A stretch of 64,000 nucleotides of DNA from Halanaeroarchaeum sp. HSR-CO (lineage in GTDB: Archaea; Halobacteriota; Halobacteria; Halobacteriales; Halobacteriaceae). Below, in pieces: positions 25,871 through 34,354 of this stretch; position 1 is the first letter of the stretch, and the number at the start of each line of letters is the position of its first letter. The DNA is taken from the NCBI RefSeq assembly GCF_024972755.1, contig NZ_CP087724.1, positions 2,108,001 to 2,172,000 on the forward strand, written 5' to 3'. The position numbers and the translations under genes are program-made. Under the pieces are notes generated by a model that saw only the letters and a list, made by a program, of their open reading frames with translations, was not told where the DNA came from and ran no database searches.

Positions 25871-26542
25871 TCAAGTACGGTCCGGCATATCCGACGCTTT
25901 CGTGGAACCGATCAGCGTCGCCTCGACGAGTCGACGGTGGCCACGGCGGAGCCGAGAGGAGAGGGATTGCTGGGTGATGTCGAGTTCGTCGGCGATCTCC
26001 GAGAGCGAGGTCGTTCGTGGCGTATCGAAGTATCCCCGTTCGTACGCCAGTACGAGCGCTTCCCGTTGGGTGTCGGTCAGCCCGAACCGTTCGTCCCTGA
26101 CCGGCAAGAGTGCGTGGATGGAGACGATGTCGATAGGGATGTCGTGGTCTCTACAGTAGGTCTGCAGGTCGCCCATATCTGCGCGCTCCTCGCCGCGGAC
26201 CTCGAATCGCCAGCCGTCGCTCGAGCCCACGCCGGAGAGGACCACGACGTTCGACTCCGCAAGTGCACTCAGGATGCCGGTGTAAGCCCGCTCCCATTCG
26301 GCCTTCATGAGATACTCGTCCTCGATTCGATCGACCTCCACGACACTCACGAGGCCGGGGTGCCCCTCGAAGACGGTAGCCATGTCATCTGGACTGGCAC
26401 CGCGAACCCAGAAGTAGGGGATCACCAGCGATTGGTGTGGGATCAACCGTTCGAGTTCGATTACCACCTCGGAGAAGTGTTCGAAGATTCCCCCCAGCGG
26501 AAACTCCGTCGCCGGAAGCCCGAACTCCATAACGGATGCCAT
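25871..26542 (-). CDS. Bat-type HTH_10 transcription regulator
   Basis: This 223-residue protein is a member of the bacterio-opsin-activator (HTH_10) group. The N-terminal 150 residues form the usual beta-rich sensor (PYFWVRGASPDDMATVFEGHPGLVSVVEVDR). The C-terminal HTH_10 domain has LTDTQREALVLAYERGYFDTPR and SEIADELDITQQSLSSRLRRGHRRLV. The regulated genes are unknown. The ATG at 26542 lies about 28 bases from a gataatgg box, consistent with a leaderless start; a second ATG is at 26530. Confidence 0.88.
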   Translation of the reverse strand: MASVMEFGLPATEFPLGGIFEHFSEVVIELERLIPHQSLVIPYFWVRGASPDDMATVFEGHPGLVSVVEVDRIEDEYLMKAEWERAYTGILSALAESNVVVLSGVGSSDGWRFEVRGEERADMGDLQTYCRDHDIPIDIVSIHALLPVRDERFGLTDTQREALVLAYERGYFDTPRTTSLSEIADELDITQQSLSSRLRRGHRRLVEATLIGSTKASDMPDRT

Positions 26543-26677
26543 ACCATCACTTCGGGATACCGGCCCATTATCTTGCAGGGTTGGTGCACCATGGATAGTG
26601 TTGATACCGTTAGAATTCCTAGAAAGTAGCATGCACAGGGGGAGAACGGCAGGGGGAGCGACTCGTGGTGGTATCGG

Positions 26678-27007
26678 ATGACCGCACTCGACCCAGGATC
26701 CGGTCCGTCGTCCATCGACGACGAGGTGGTCTCGGCGGTCGCGAACGAGAAACGGCGACGGATACTCCAGACACTCGCACGATCGGGGGACCAGACGGTG
26801 TCGGTCGATGAGGTCGTGGAAGCACTCGACGAACACATCGGTGACCATCCGGACGACCGCCACCACCTCGCTGTCGCACTCCATCACGTCCACCTCCCGC
26901 AACTCGAGTCGGTCGGTCTCGTGCACCGACCCGAGAAGAAGCGCGTGCGACTCGCGGACGAGCAGGCGACCGAAGAGGTCCTCGACCTGATCGAATCGTT
27001 CGACTGA
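26678..27007 (+). CDS. Winged-helix regulator (DUF7344-like)
   Basis: This 109-residue protein looks like a haloarchaeal winged-helix domain of the ArsR-like/DUF7344 kind. The helix EVVSAVANEKRRRILQTLARSG is followed by VDEVVEALDEHI, a helix with HHLAVALHHVHLPQLESVGLVHR, and a wing ending in KRVRLAD. It has no sensor domain or metal-binding cysteines. It is divergent from the bat-type gene and convergent with the truncated alcohol dehydrogenase, so its target may be nearby, but this is inference. Confidence 0.75.
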   Translation: MTALDPGSGPSSIDDEVVSAVANEKRRRILQTLARSGDQTVSVDEVVEALDEHIGDHPDDRHHLAVALHHVHLPQLESVGLVHRPEKKRVRLADEQATEEVLDLIESFD

Positions 27008-27033
27008 CGGACCCTGCTGTGGCCTCGTGACCC

Positions 27034-27744
27034 CTACCACGCCGCTCTGAGCACGCCCTCGATGTCGTCGACTGTCGGGGCAAGCGCAGACGGGGCTCGT
27101 GGCATCATCCGGTCGTCGATGACCGCACCGGCGATGGCCGGAAGGTTCGCCTCCCGGACGGGGTCGAGGTCCCGGAGCCGAGTGGGGCGGTCCAGGGCGT
27201 CCCGAACGGCCTCGACCGCCTCGACGATCGCCTCGGCCACGGCCGCATCGTCCATCGACCAGGTGTCGATAGCGAACGCTTCCGCCAGAACCGACCGCCG
27301 CGCGTCGACCTGCTCGAAGAGGTATCGGAGGACGTGCGGGACCAGTACCCCGTGAACGACGCCCTGCTGAACGTCGTACCGCTCGGCGAAGCCGTGTCCG
27401 AACGCGTGGACGAACGACGGCTGTCGTTCGTACTGAACGAGGATCATCCCCACCACGGCGTGCTCCATCGCGGCGGGGTCGTCCGGTAGCCGAGGGAGGG
27501 CCTCACTCAATAGCCGAAGCCCGCGGACGGCCGTGGCGTCGGTGATGGGCGAGGCGGTGCTCGCATAGATGGTCTCGATGCCCTTGTCGAACCCGTTCAT
27601 CGCCGACCCCGCCAGGGCCGACAGCGTAACGTTGGTGCTTGAAACAGTCGATGCTGATTCGACCGAGGAAGAATCCCAGATCGAGCATTCTATTCGGCAC
27701 GGACCCTCAAGTCTATAAAAACCACCAGATGTGACAGTATTCAA
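27034..27744 (-). pseudogene. Iron-type alcohol dehydrogenase, N-terminally truncated
   Basis: From about base 27640 to the stop this encodes the C-terminal, mostly helical half of a group III (iron-containing) alcohol dehydrogenase: SAMNGFDKGIE, FVHAFGHGF and GVVHGVLVPHVL. The family is normally about 380-400 residues, and the whole nucleotide-binding half is missing. The first 30 or so codons before the homologous region look unrelated, and an upstream tttttatag box would start transcription in another frame. It is best read as a 5'-deleted gene. The residue pattern FDKGIE lacks the usual second metal histidine at that place. Confidence 0.7.
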
Positions 27745-27883
27745 TCCCTCGAATTCGGCCCCTCACGCCTGAACCCTCGAGACGTTCGGCAGTCGAAGGA
27801 GAGCCGTTAGCGTCCTGATATTTTCCGTGTGAAAATCGACAGATGGCGGAGTGTTTCCCTGTCGGTGTTCCCGACATGTGCCC

Positions 27884-28201
27884 TCAGGACTCGCGCCACT
27901 TCTGGCCGCACTCGACGCAGGTGAACAGCCGAACCTCGTAGGAGCCGCCCGGCTTCGGCATCATCTCGTAGTAGGCCCGGTCGCTGTCGCAGTCGTCCGC
28001 CGGACAGGGCTCCTGCGTCGTCTCGGTGGAGTCCCGTGTCGCGTCGGCCACGGCGGGTGCCCCGTCGTCCCGCTGTACATCCTGGGTCGCCATCGCCGCT
28101 TCTGCTTCCGAGTCGCGCCACTCCTCGTTCTCACAGGAACGACACACCCACGTGTCGCCCTCGGTGTGCATCATCGACCCACACTCCTCGCAGAATTGCA
28201 T
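27884..28201 (-). CDS. TFS-like transcription factor (divergent TFIIS homolog)
   Basis: This 105-residue protein has the two zinc ribbons of archaeal TFS, which promotes RNA cleavage by backtracked RNA polymerase. The N-terminal ribbon is CEECGSMM...CRSCENEEW. The C-terminal ribbon is CPADDC...CVECGQKWRES. Two features are unusual: the C-terminal ribbon opens with C-x4-C instead of C-x2-C, and the loop that normally carries RSADE, with the Asp-Glu pair needed for cleavage, reads KPGGSYEV. It may thus be a non-cleaving paralog. The start at 28201 is supported by a TATA box 27-33 bases upstream. Confidence 0.88.
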   Translation of the reverse strand: MQFCEECGSMMHTEGDTWVCRSCENEEWRDSEAEAAMATQDVQRDDGAPAVADATRDSTETTQEPCPADDCDSDRAYYEMMPKPGGSYEVRLFTCVECGQKWRES

Positions 28202-28227
28202 ACACCGTAGGAATGCACGGTTGTCGG

Positions 28228-28234
28228 ATATATG
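28228..28234 (-). promoter_or_regulatory. TATA box for the TFS-like gene
   Basis: An atatatg run (catatat on the minus strand) lies 27-33 bases upstream of the ATG at 28201. It fits a leaderless start and excludes an in-frame ATG at 28243. Confidence 0.55.
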
Positions 28235-28788
28235 TATTAACATCCGATCCGTCGTGGGTTACGCGCAGCTGCCACTGATGACTATACTGGGGTATCCAAG
28301 CGCCAACAGGCACTGTTCGATCGTGCCTGACATCGACCGGATGATTTTGGGTTGCATGTCCTACGAGCCGGCGATGTCGTTTCTCCGCGACACGCCGTCA
28401 GCAATCGCCTGCTGAATAGAGACCGTCTATCCAGAGTGATTAGTCGTTCTCATTCAAAAAGTACGGAAAACGATCGAATCTCTTCGCAGTTTAGCCCAGT
28501 TATGCGTCCATGCGTAAGTCTTCGATGTCACGGTGTCGGTCTCTCAGGTCACTATCGAAACCCGCTTCGAGTACACTCATATCGTCGCTAGAGGGTGCTG
28601 GCGCGTTGTTCCAAGCATAGAACTCCACTGCCCGGTCCATCTGGTCGGTAACTCCCACGTTTCGAGAACGCACCGCTCGAAGAACTCGACCTGCAATCCT
28701 CTTCGTCAAGAAGATGCGCTCCCGTTTTTCCGATGCCTTCGAACGACGGCCTGATGCCTCTACAATTGCGTTTACGAGTCACAGCGGT
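28235..28788. other. Gap with one weak ORF; left edge of the accessory island
   Basis: Base composition here looks less GC-rich than the flanking core genes. One minus-strand frame is open from about 28763 to the stop at 28500, encoding GRVLRAVRSRNVGVTDQMDRAVEFYAWNN-type sequence and ending RHRDIEDLRMDA. It has no ATG, only a TTG at 28709, and could be the 3' remnant of a truncated gene. I do not recognise it. No RNA gene or mobile-element end is evident. Confidence 0.4.
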
Positions 28789-29532
28789 TTATTCATCGAG
28801 GTTGGTCGCCCGATAGTTTCCTGTATCCTGAATATTTACTTCAAGTATCGGGCTTCCGGTACGCATTTCGGGGCGAACCCAGTCACCGGTATCAAGGGTT
28901 CCTTCGTGGATTTCATCCCCATCAGAATTACGCACTTCAATTCCCTGCTCACGAACGGTCGCAATCGGGATCGACCCTTTGAGCGAGCGAATCTCTTTGA
29001 AGTCGATGAATCGGCCGTGCATTCCAGTCGCTGTCCGTCCGACAGCTGCTAACGCACCAATCACACCTTCTCCAGTTCCACCGTACTCTTCTAAGAATAT
29101 CTCAGTGTCTGCTGCAAGACGGTAGGCACGTGACTCTTCGACCACTTCATCCCCAGCTTCGAGACCGAATTCACGGATAGGCTCGGACACGTCTTCGACT
29201 CGGCTCACGCAGAGTCCTGGATCGGAGCCATCGGCCGCGATATCCGATAGAAAAGTTGCTGCCGTCGAGATGACCTGGTCTGGCATTTGGGCTTCCGGCC
29301 ATTCGATAACGAGACAGGCAGCGCTGTTGTGGGTCGTATAGGGCACCCGGGGATCGATGAGGAGTTGCTGTCGGACGCTCCCGAGGTAGGATAGCGGTGC
29401 CAGCTCAGATTCGAGGTGAGCCCCAAGAAACCGGCTCACTTTCCCAGTCCCGTATTCGCTGTCCACTGTGTCGGTGTCATCAATTGCGACGAGGAGTGTT
29501 TCCTCCGACAAAAGATTCTCGCTATTCTGCAT
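28789..29532 (-). CDS. TiaS-like DDTD-domain protein
   Basis: This 247-residue protein begins with the nucleotide-binding signature LLVAIDDTDTVDSEYGTGK and continues with GTGEGVIGALAAVGRTATGMHGR. Both resemble the kinase-like (TCKD) and neighbouring parts of TiaS, which attaches agmatine to C34 of tRNA-Ile2. It is much shorter than TiaS (about 420 residues) and lacks its OB-fold and zinc-ribbon tail, having only a small beta-rich C-terminus (GDWVRPEMRTGSPILEV). It is divergent from a FecBCD-like ABC importer 137 bases away. The function is unknown and an involvement in transport or chelate metabolism is inference. Confidence 0.72.
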   Translation of the reverse strand: MQNSENLLSEETLLVAIDDTDTVDSEYGTGKVSRFLGAHLESELAPLSYLGSVRQQLLIDPRVPYTTHNSAACLVIEWPEAQMPDQVISTAATFLSDIAADGSDPGLCVSRVEDVSEPIREFGLEAGDEVVEESRAYRLAADTEIFLEEYGGTGEGVIGALAAVGRTATGMHGRFIDFKEIRSLKGSIPIATVREQGIEVRNSDGDEIHEGTLDTGDWVRPEMRTGSPILEVNIQDTGNYRATNLDE

Positions 29533-29669
29533 GGATTCACTCCTCCCGATCAGACTATGGAAGTTCTGGTATCAAAACCCGATCCCCCAGCTGGATCTCG
29601 CTACTCTGTCTCGTATTCAGTGACGACGGTTCAAAATCTTTAACTAAGGGCTAGAATGTCGTTATATCT

Positions 29670-30815
29670 GTGCAGACACAACGAGACCAGTCGGAGGACG
29701 GCCCGGGGTCGTTTTCGTTTCAATCACCTGGCCTATTTGCCTGGGTTGATACGAAACTTGTCAGTGTTGCGAGTGTTTGCACAGTCGTAGTGGTCGTGTT
29801 CGGGCTGATTCAGGTCTCGTTCGGTGCGTATTCGATGACCATTCTCGAATCCTGGGAGTCCTTATTCCATCCCATTCAAACGGCGGCCACCGGTGTAGTA
29901 ACGGGAAGGGTCCCGGTCGATACCGCGGTGTTGGAATTCCCGACGTTCATCGAATCAAACGCTGAACTCGTCGTATGGAATATTCGCTTACCGCGAATTA
30001 TCTTGGCAGTCCTTGTTGGGATGAATTTAGCCGTCTCCGGTGCGATTTTCCAGGCGGTAACCAGGAACGAAATGGCCAGTCCCTTCGTTTTGGGCGTCAA
30101 CAACGGGGCAGGCGTCGCTATACTGCTCACACTGGTCTTCTTCCCGACGCTCGCCGATTGGCTCCCAATCTCGGCATCGATTGGTGGTGGCCTCGCATTC
30201 CTCGTCGTGTACCTTATCGCCTGGAATGGGGGAACGAACCCGGTTAGACTCGTTCTGGCGGGGGTAATCGTCAGTGCGATACTCGGTTCAGTGTCTAATG
30301 CGATGTTCTTCTTCACCGACCAAGTTGGCGTCATCCAGAATGCGCTCGCGTGGCTGACTGGGTCAATAACAGGAACTGACTGGGGGCAGGTACAGATGGC
30401 CGCGCCCTGGACGCTTCTCTCGGTCATACTGGCGCTTGTCGGATCCCGACAACTCAACATCCTCCTACTGGGCGAAGAGACGGCCTCCTCCCTGGGAATG
30501 AACGTCGAAATCACTCGGTTCGCGCTCTCTGTTATTGCCATCATCGCAGCCAGTGCCAGTGTCGCCGTCGGTGGTATCATCGGATTTGTCGGTTTGATCG
30601 TCCCCCACATTGCCCGTACAATCGTCGGTAACGATCACAAGCGGCTCCTCGTCGCCGCGATCTTCGTCGGCCCGGCACTGATGATGGTCGCAGACGTGAT
30701 TGCTCGACTACTGTTGAACCCGGTTCAGCTCCCAGTCGGCATCATTACCGGAATTGTCGGCGGCATCTACTTCCTCTATCTCATGCGGAAGAAGCGAAAG
30801 CTCGGTGAAATCTAA
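29670..30815 (+). CDS. FecCD/BtuC-family ABC transporter permease
   Basis: This 381-residue permease has ten or so membrane helices and belongs to the FecCD/BtuC family that imports iron chelates, cobalamin or haem. Family motifs include LPRIILAVLVGMNLAVSGAIFQAVTRNEMASPFVLG, the GLIVPHIARTIVGNDHKRLL coupling helix, and the late PVGIITGIVGGIYFLYL. A soluble 30-residue N-terminus precedes the first helix. The start is GTG 29670; a ctttaacta element lies about 30 bases upstream. Its stop overlaps the ATPase start (TAATG). Codon use is less GC-biased than in flanking core genes. Confidence 0.9.
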   Translation: MQTQRDQSEDGPGSFSFQSPGLFAWVDTKLVSVASVCTVVVVVFGLIQVSFGAYSMTILESWESLFHPIQTAATGVVTGRVPVDTAVLEFPTFIESNAELVVWNIRLPRIILAVLVGMNLAVSGAIFQAVTRNEMASPFVLGVNNGAGVAILLTLVFFPTLADWLPISASIGGGLAFLVVYLIAWNGGTNPVRLVLAGVIVSAILGSVSNAMFFFTDQVGVIQNALAWLTGSITGTDWGQVQMAAPWTLLSVILALVGSRQLNILLLGEETASSLGMNVEITRFALSVIAIIAASASVAVGGIIGFVGLIVPHIARTIVGNDHKRLLVAAIFVGPALMMVADVIARLLLNPVQLPVGIITGIVGGIYFLYLMRKKRKLGEI

Positions 30816-31624
30816 TGATGAACGCTGATTCAGAGCACGGGCATAAACTTCACGGTGAGAACCTGGTGTTGGGCTATGCCGAAAACGAGGCCATCATCGA
30901 CGGTGAGACAGTGAGAATTCCTGCAGGAAATATAACGGCAATCGTGGGTCCGAATGGGAGCGGCAAGAGTACGCTTCTTAAAGGACTCGCTCGACAACTT
31001 CATCCCCGAGATGGAAGAGTCCTCCTAGATGGTCAGCTACTCGGTGACTTCTCCTCGAAAGAGCGGGCACGGAAGCTCGGGTTACTCTCTCAAGAGAACA
31101 CGTCACCTGGACAGCTTGAAGTACGTGACCTCGTATATTACGGTCGATACCCGCATCGGGGCTTCTTCGAGGGGGTTACAGAGACGGACGTCAAGAAGGT
31201 CGAGCGCGCGATCTCACTGACTGGCATTGAGGATCTGCGCGATCGAACACTCGACAGTCTGAGCGGCGGTCAAAAACAGCTGGCTTGGATCACGATGATC
31301 TTGGCCCAGGATACCGATATCCTGTTGCTCGACGAGCCGACGACCTTCCTTGATCTTCACCATCAGCTCAAAGTCATGGATGTCGTCGCACGATTGAACG
31401 AGACACGCGACGTAACCATCGTGATCGTTCTTCACGACATCAATCAGGCAGCTCGCCATGCCGACTACATGATTGCCCTCACCGATGGCGAGATATACGA
31501 CTCGGGGCGCCCCGCACAACTCCTGTCCGAAGAGCTGCTTGCAACCGTCTTCGAGATCGAGGCCACTATCACGACTGACCCGATATCCGACGGACCGCTC
31601 GTTCACGCGAAATCACCACGGTAA
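30815..31624 (+). CDS. ABC transporter ATP-binding protein (FecE/BtuD-like)
   Basis: This is the ATPase of the chelate importer, 269 residues long. The Walker A motif is GPNGSGKST, the Q-loop is LLSQENTSPG, the signature is LSGGQKQLAWI, Walker B is ILLLDEPTTFLD and the H-loop is VIVLHDINQAARHAD. The order and C-terminal region (LLATVFEIEATI) match FecE/FhuC. The start is ATG 30815 or 30818, coupled to the permease stop. The binding-protein gene starts 5 bases after the stop. Confidence 0.93.
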   Translation: MMNADSEHGHKLHGENLVLGYAENEAIIDGETVRIPAGNITAIVGPNGSGKSTLLKGLARQLHPRDGRVLLDGQLLGDFSSKERARKLGLLSQENTSPGQLEVRDLVYYGRYPHRGFFEGVTETDVKKVERAISLTGIEDLRDRTLDSLSGGQKQLAWITMILAQDTDILLLDEPTTFLDLHHQLKVMDVVARLNETRDVTIVIVLHDINQAARHADYMIALTDGEIYDSGRPAQLLSEELLATVFEIEATITTDPISDGPLVHAKSPR

Positions 31625-31629
31625 CACCA

Positions 31630-32799
31630 ATGACAGAAGACGATATCACCACGATAGATCGGCGGACAGCCCTCAAAGCAATCGGATCGACAGCAGCGAC
31701 AATAGGGGTTGCAGGCTGCCTTAGCTCCAAAAGCGAGGATCCACAGACTACGACGTCGACAGAGTCGCCCTCCACAACCACCCAGCCCACGACAGAGACA
31801 CAGACTTACGAAGTCTGTATGGAGCCGGCGGGATGCAAGCAATTCGACGCCGTTCCCGAAACCTGGGTCACGTGGCACGCCGGGTATGCCGACATCGGGG
31901 TCGCACTGGGTGAATTAGATGGATTGCTCGGCATGAATCGGCCAGGTCGTCACGCGACGTCTGCAAACGAACTGTTTTACAGTGAACTGCCGGACGTCTC
32001 CATTGATACCTCCGATATTCTCGATCTCAGAGGTGGCGGGGATTCAGTGGACAAGGAGGTTTTCTACGAGATGGACGCGGACATACATCTCATTGACCCC
32101 GTCTTCGCTCAGCACCACTTCGACTGGAATGAGAGTGATGTCACGGAGTTAGAACAGAACATCTCGGCGTTCTTCGGGAGCCACGCGCGGCGCGACCGGG
32201 GTTACAACTCGGAGTATCTCATGACCCTGTACGAAGTGTTCGAGAAGATCGCGAAGGTATTCCAGGCCGAGGAGAAATATGGGGAATTCGAGCGAATACA
32301 TTCGGATCTCGTCGAAACCATAGACTCAGCAACGCCGAAGGAGACCCCGAATGCGGCCCTCCTTTGGGACGGTAAGAGCAGTGCTTTCAGAGCCGGCGAT
32401 CCAACTGCGGTCGGATACGAGAACAAGCAGTACCGCGATCTCGAAGTCCCGAACGCCTTCGAGGGATTCGATGTCGGCTACCGTGGCGATATCGATTACG
32501 AACTCCTCCTCGAAGTCGATCCTGACACCATCTTCTACCACAACAACCTCCGAGATTTCACCCGCGAAGAGTTCGAAGAAGAACGGATCGCTCCGATGGA
32601 AAAGCACTCGGTCGGCCGTCAGCTCTCGGCCGTGCAAAACGATCGTGTCTATCGGGGAGGATTCGTCGATCAGGGTCCGATTATGAACCTCTTCCAGATC
32701 GAAATCCTGGCGAAACAGCTCTACCCGGATACCTTCACTGGCTCGGAGGAACTGTTCGACCGGAAAGCGGTCGCAGACGCCGTGAAGGGTAATTTCTAA
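31630..32799 (+). CDS. Lipoprotein substrate-binding protein of the chelate importer
   Basis: This 389-residue protein has a haloarchaeal Tat-type signal (DRRTALKAIG) and a lipobox ending at Cys30 (VAGC), so it should be exported folded and lipid-anchored. A Thr/Ser-rich linker follows (about residues 35-57). The mature part resembles type III (FecB/BtuF-like) binding proteins; it begins CMEPAGCKQFDAVPETWV, and the region WVTWHAGYADIGVALGELDGLLG recalls an archaeal subfamily with an unassigned ligand. The transported compound is probably an iron or other metal chelate, but a cobalamin-like ligand is possible. Confidence 0.85.
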   Translation: MTEDDITTIDRRTALKAIGSTAATIGVAGCLSSKSEDPQTTTSTESPSTTTQPTTETQTYEVCMEPAGCKQFDAVPETWVTWHAGYADIGVALGELDGLLGMNRPGRHATSANELFYSELPDVSIDTSDILDLRGGGDSVDKEVFYEMDADIHLIDPVFAQHHFDWNESDVTELEQNISAFFGSHARRDRGYNSEYLMTLYEVFEKIAKVFQAEEKYGEFERIHSDLVETIDSATPKETPNAALLWDGKSSAFRAGDPTAVGYENKQYRDLEVPNAFEGFDVGYRGDIDYELLLEVDPDTIFYHNNLRDFTREEFEEERIAPMEKHSVGRQLSAVQNDRVYRGGFVDQGPIMNLFQIEILAKQLYPDTFTGSEELFDRKAVADAVKGNF

Positions 32800-33198
32800 G
32801 CGTTATAATCGGGATTTGAACTGTATGGACTGAACCCATTGCAGGCTCATTTGACTCCATTAAGAAACTGCCCCTTCTGTCGTTGCTAAATCGAAATCAG
32901 CAACCAAGGGTGTCGAAACCGACATGGTGCAGTGTGCGAACGACTTAAGCCTCTTTTATCTCCAAAGTAAATGACTGTCAAGGAGGCCTCTACATTCATC
33001 GAAAGCCGGTGTCTCTCGACTCTGTTGGTATCTTCGTCAATTGAGGCAAACCATCATGCTGAATTCGCGCGATGTATTCAGCAGCACCCACATCAACTGC
33101 CCGACTTCTGACAAAATCGACGGGAATGATACAGCGGATCTACCTTGTGCCGTCACCGTGATTCGATTAGAAAAACTTCCAACTTCAGTCGTGGGTGA
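32800..33198. other. Intergenic debris downstream of the importer
   Basis: No complete gene is visible. On the minus strand, bases 33145 to 32996 encode IPVDFVRSRAVDVGAAEYIARIQ-like sequence and stop at TGA, which reads like a fragment of a coding region but has no start. The rest is AT-richer than the flanks. No insertion-sequence ends could be recognised, and the fragment could be the remnant of a gene disrupted during island rearrangement. Confidence 0.35.
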
Positions 33199-33461
33199 TC
33201 AGGGAGGGAGGTGGCGGTTGTAGATATTCCGCCGGTGACCGACCGCTTCGACAACGTGGACGTCGTCCGCACGATCCCACGTGATGATTGCGCGGTAGTC
33301 GCCGGCACGAAGCTTGTAGTACGGATACCCAGTGAGCTTTTCGAGACGATGTGAGGTCCAGTCTCTCGCCTCGTCGAGCTTTTCACCAGTCGCTTCTGTG
33401 CGGTTGATTCGAGTCCGTCCAGCAAATCGAGGGCTTTCGGCGTCCACTCGACCTCAGTCAT
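33199..33461 (-). pseudogene. RelE-family toxin, frameshifted
   Basis: The first 25 codons encode TEVEWTPKALDLLDGLES, a typical RelE/ParE start. The rest of a RelE toxin (KLDEARDWTSHRLEKLTGYP, YYKLRAGDYRAIITW, RNIYNRHLPP) is in another frame. One missing base near 33381-33387 (minus-strand ggtgaaa, expected ggtggaaa) explains the break. The toxin, an mRNA endonuclease in its family, is therefore probably inactive unless the base is a sequence error. It overlaps the 3' end of the antitoxin gene by 8 bases. Confidence 0.8.
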
Positions 33462-33732
33462 CGATGCCCAGCCGATCCTTCACATCGTCCTGCGACACCG
33501 TCTCGCCCTGCTCTCGCTGTTCGCGGCTCTCGGCCAGATGCTCCAGCGCTTCCTCGGAGAGTTGCGTGGGGGGGATTGACGGCGTCTCGAAGGGCGTCTC
33601 GAATGAACTCGGACTTGTTCGCGTAGCCCCGTTCCTCCCAGACCTCGTCAATTTGTGACAGCAGCGACGTCGGTACTCGGACGTTAATTTATCCATCTCT
33701 CCGTCACCGCCGGCGTCACTGTCAATGCTCAT
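33454..33732 (-). pseudogene. RHH antitoxin (RelB-like) with two compensating frameshifts
   Basis: The frame appears open for 92 codons, but the middle third makes no sense. In the neighbouring frame that stretch encodes VRVPTSLLSQIDEVWEERGY and KSEFIRDALRDAV, a ribbon-helix-helix DNA-binding domain. A missing base near 33680 shifts out of it and an extra base in a seven-G run (33568-33574 on the plus strand) shifts back. The N-terminal MDKLT and the C-terminal tail SEEALEHLAESREQREQGE are in the original frame. So the antitoxin would be made with a scrambled RHH domain. Confidence 0.75.
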
Positions 33733-33953
33733 ATTATGTGATACGCTTGTATCACGTGAGTGCCTTCGGTCGAACCGACGGACGATGGTCGCCGAGTTCT
33801 TCGGTTTTCAGTGGTATCCGCGAGCGAACGCACACACACGCGACGGCGAAGCAGAGTTAGTCAACCGCGACGAGGTTGTCGAGCGATGGGTTCCGATGCT
33901 AAAGAGTGAGTTTCTACTAGTAGGTTCTGTGAAGGTATCACGACCCAGTGTTC
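33733..33953. other. Gap before hairpin array B with the left copy of a short direct repeat
   Basis: No complete gene is visible. A plus-strand frame reads NRDEVVERWVPMLKSEFLLVGSVKV and runs into the array. The 13-base ttctactagtagg at 33912-33924 recurs at 34365-34377 just past the array. Both copies read E-[FI]-LLVGS-[VM]-[KE]-V in the same orientation, so a short coding-like stretch flanks the array on both sides. Confidence 0.4.
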
Positions 33954-34354
33954 GGCGACCGAGCGTTCACGAGAGCAGAGCTCTCGTGCAGCCTCTTGGA
34001 GAGCAACGCTCTCCAATGGTCGGCGAATCTTCGATTCGCCTCGACATCAGAACGGCGGCGCCGTTCTGAGGACGGCTCGAAGGACTCGGTATCGCGTGAG
34101 GGCGAAGCTCTCACTGAGTCGCGCTCACTTCGTTCGCGGGACGGTCGCCGGGAGACTTCCCTTTGGTCGTCTCCCGAGCCTTTGCTCGCTATCGCTCGCA
34201 AAGACGCCGATTCACTCGCGCGAACGTACGTGAGCGCGAGGCCGACGAGCGACTAACGGGAGCGAGGACGGCTTTTGGCCGGCCTTTTGGCCGAGCTTTT
34301 GCAAGCGAGCGGAGCGAGCGCTGCAAAAGGTCGTTGTGTACGCCCGGAACACTA
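33954..34354. repeat. Hairpin array B
   Basis: This 400-base block starts ggcgaccgagcgttcac and ends gtgtacgcccggaacacta, as does array C. It contains consecutive inverted repeats with 3-base loops: 33968-33988 (9-bp stem, loop aga), 33996-34016 (9 bp, aac), 34022-34040 (8 bp, ttc), 34048-34068 (9 bp, ggc) and 34096-34114 (8 bp with one G-T pair, gaa). Further weaker hairpins follow, and an outer pair cttttgca/tgcaaaag closes the array near 34296-34329. The first 190 bases are nearly identical to array C; the later hairpins differ. Confidence 0.85.

Noticed and set aside
28500-28763. A real gene encoding the RHRDIEDLRM-ending frame
   Set aside because: It lacks an ATG or GTG start and a recognisable family; it was kept only as part of the intergenic description.
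29641-29669. An ATG at 29656 as the permease start
   Set aside because: It is not in frame with the permease; the in-frame start is GTG 29670.
32800-33198. An insertion sequence remnant
   Set aside because: No terminal inverted repeats or transposase motif could be identified by eye, only a short coding-like fragment.
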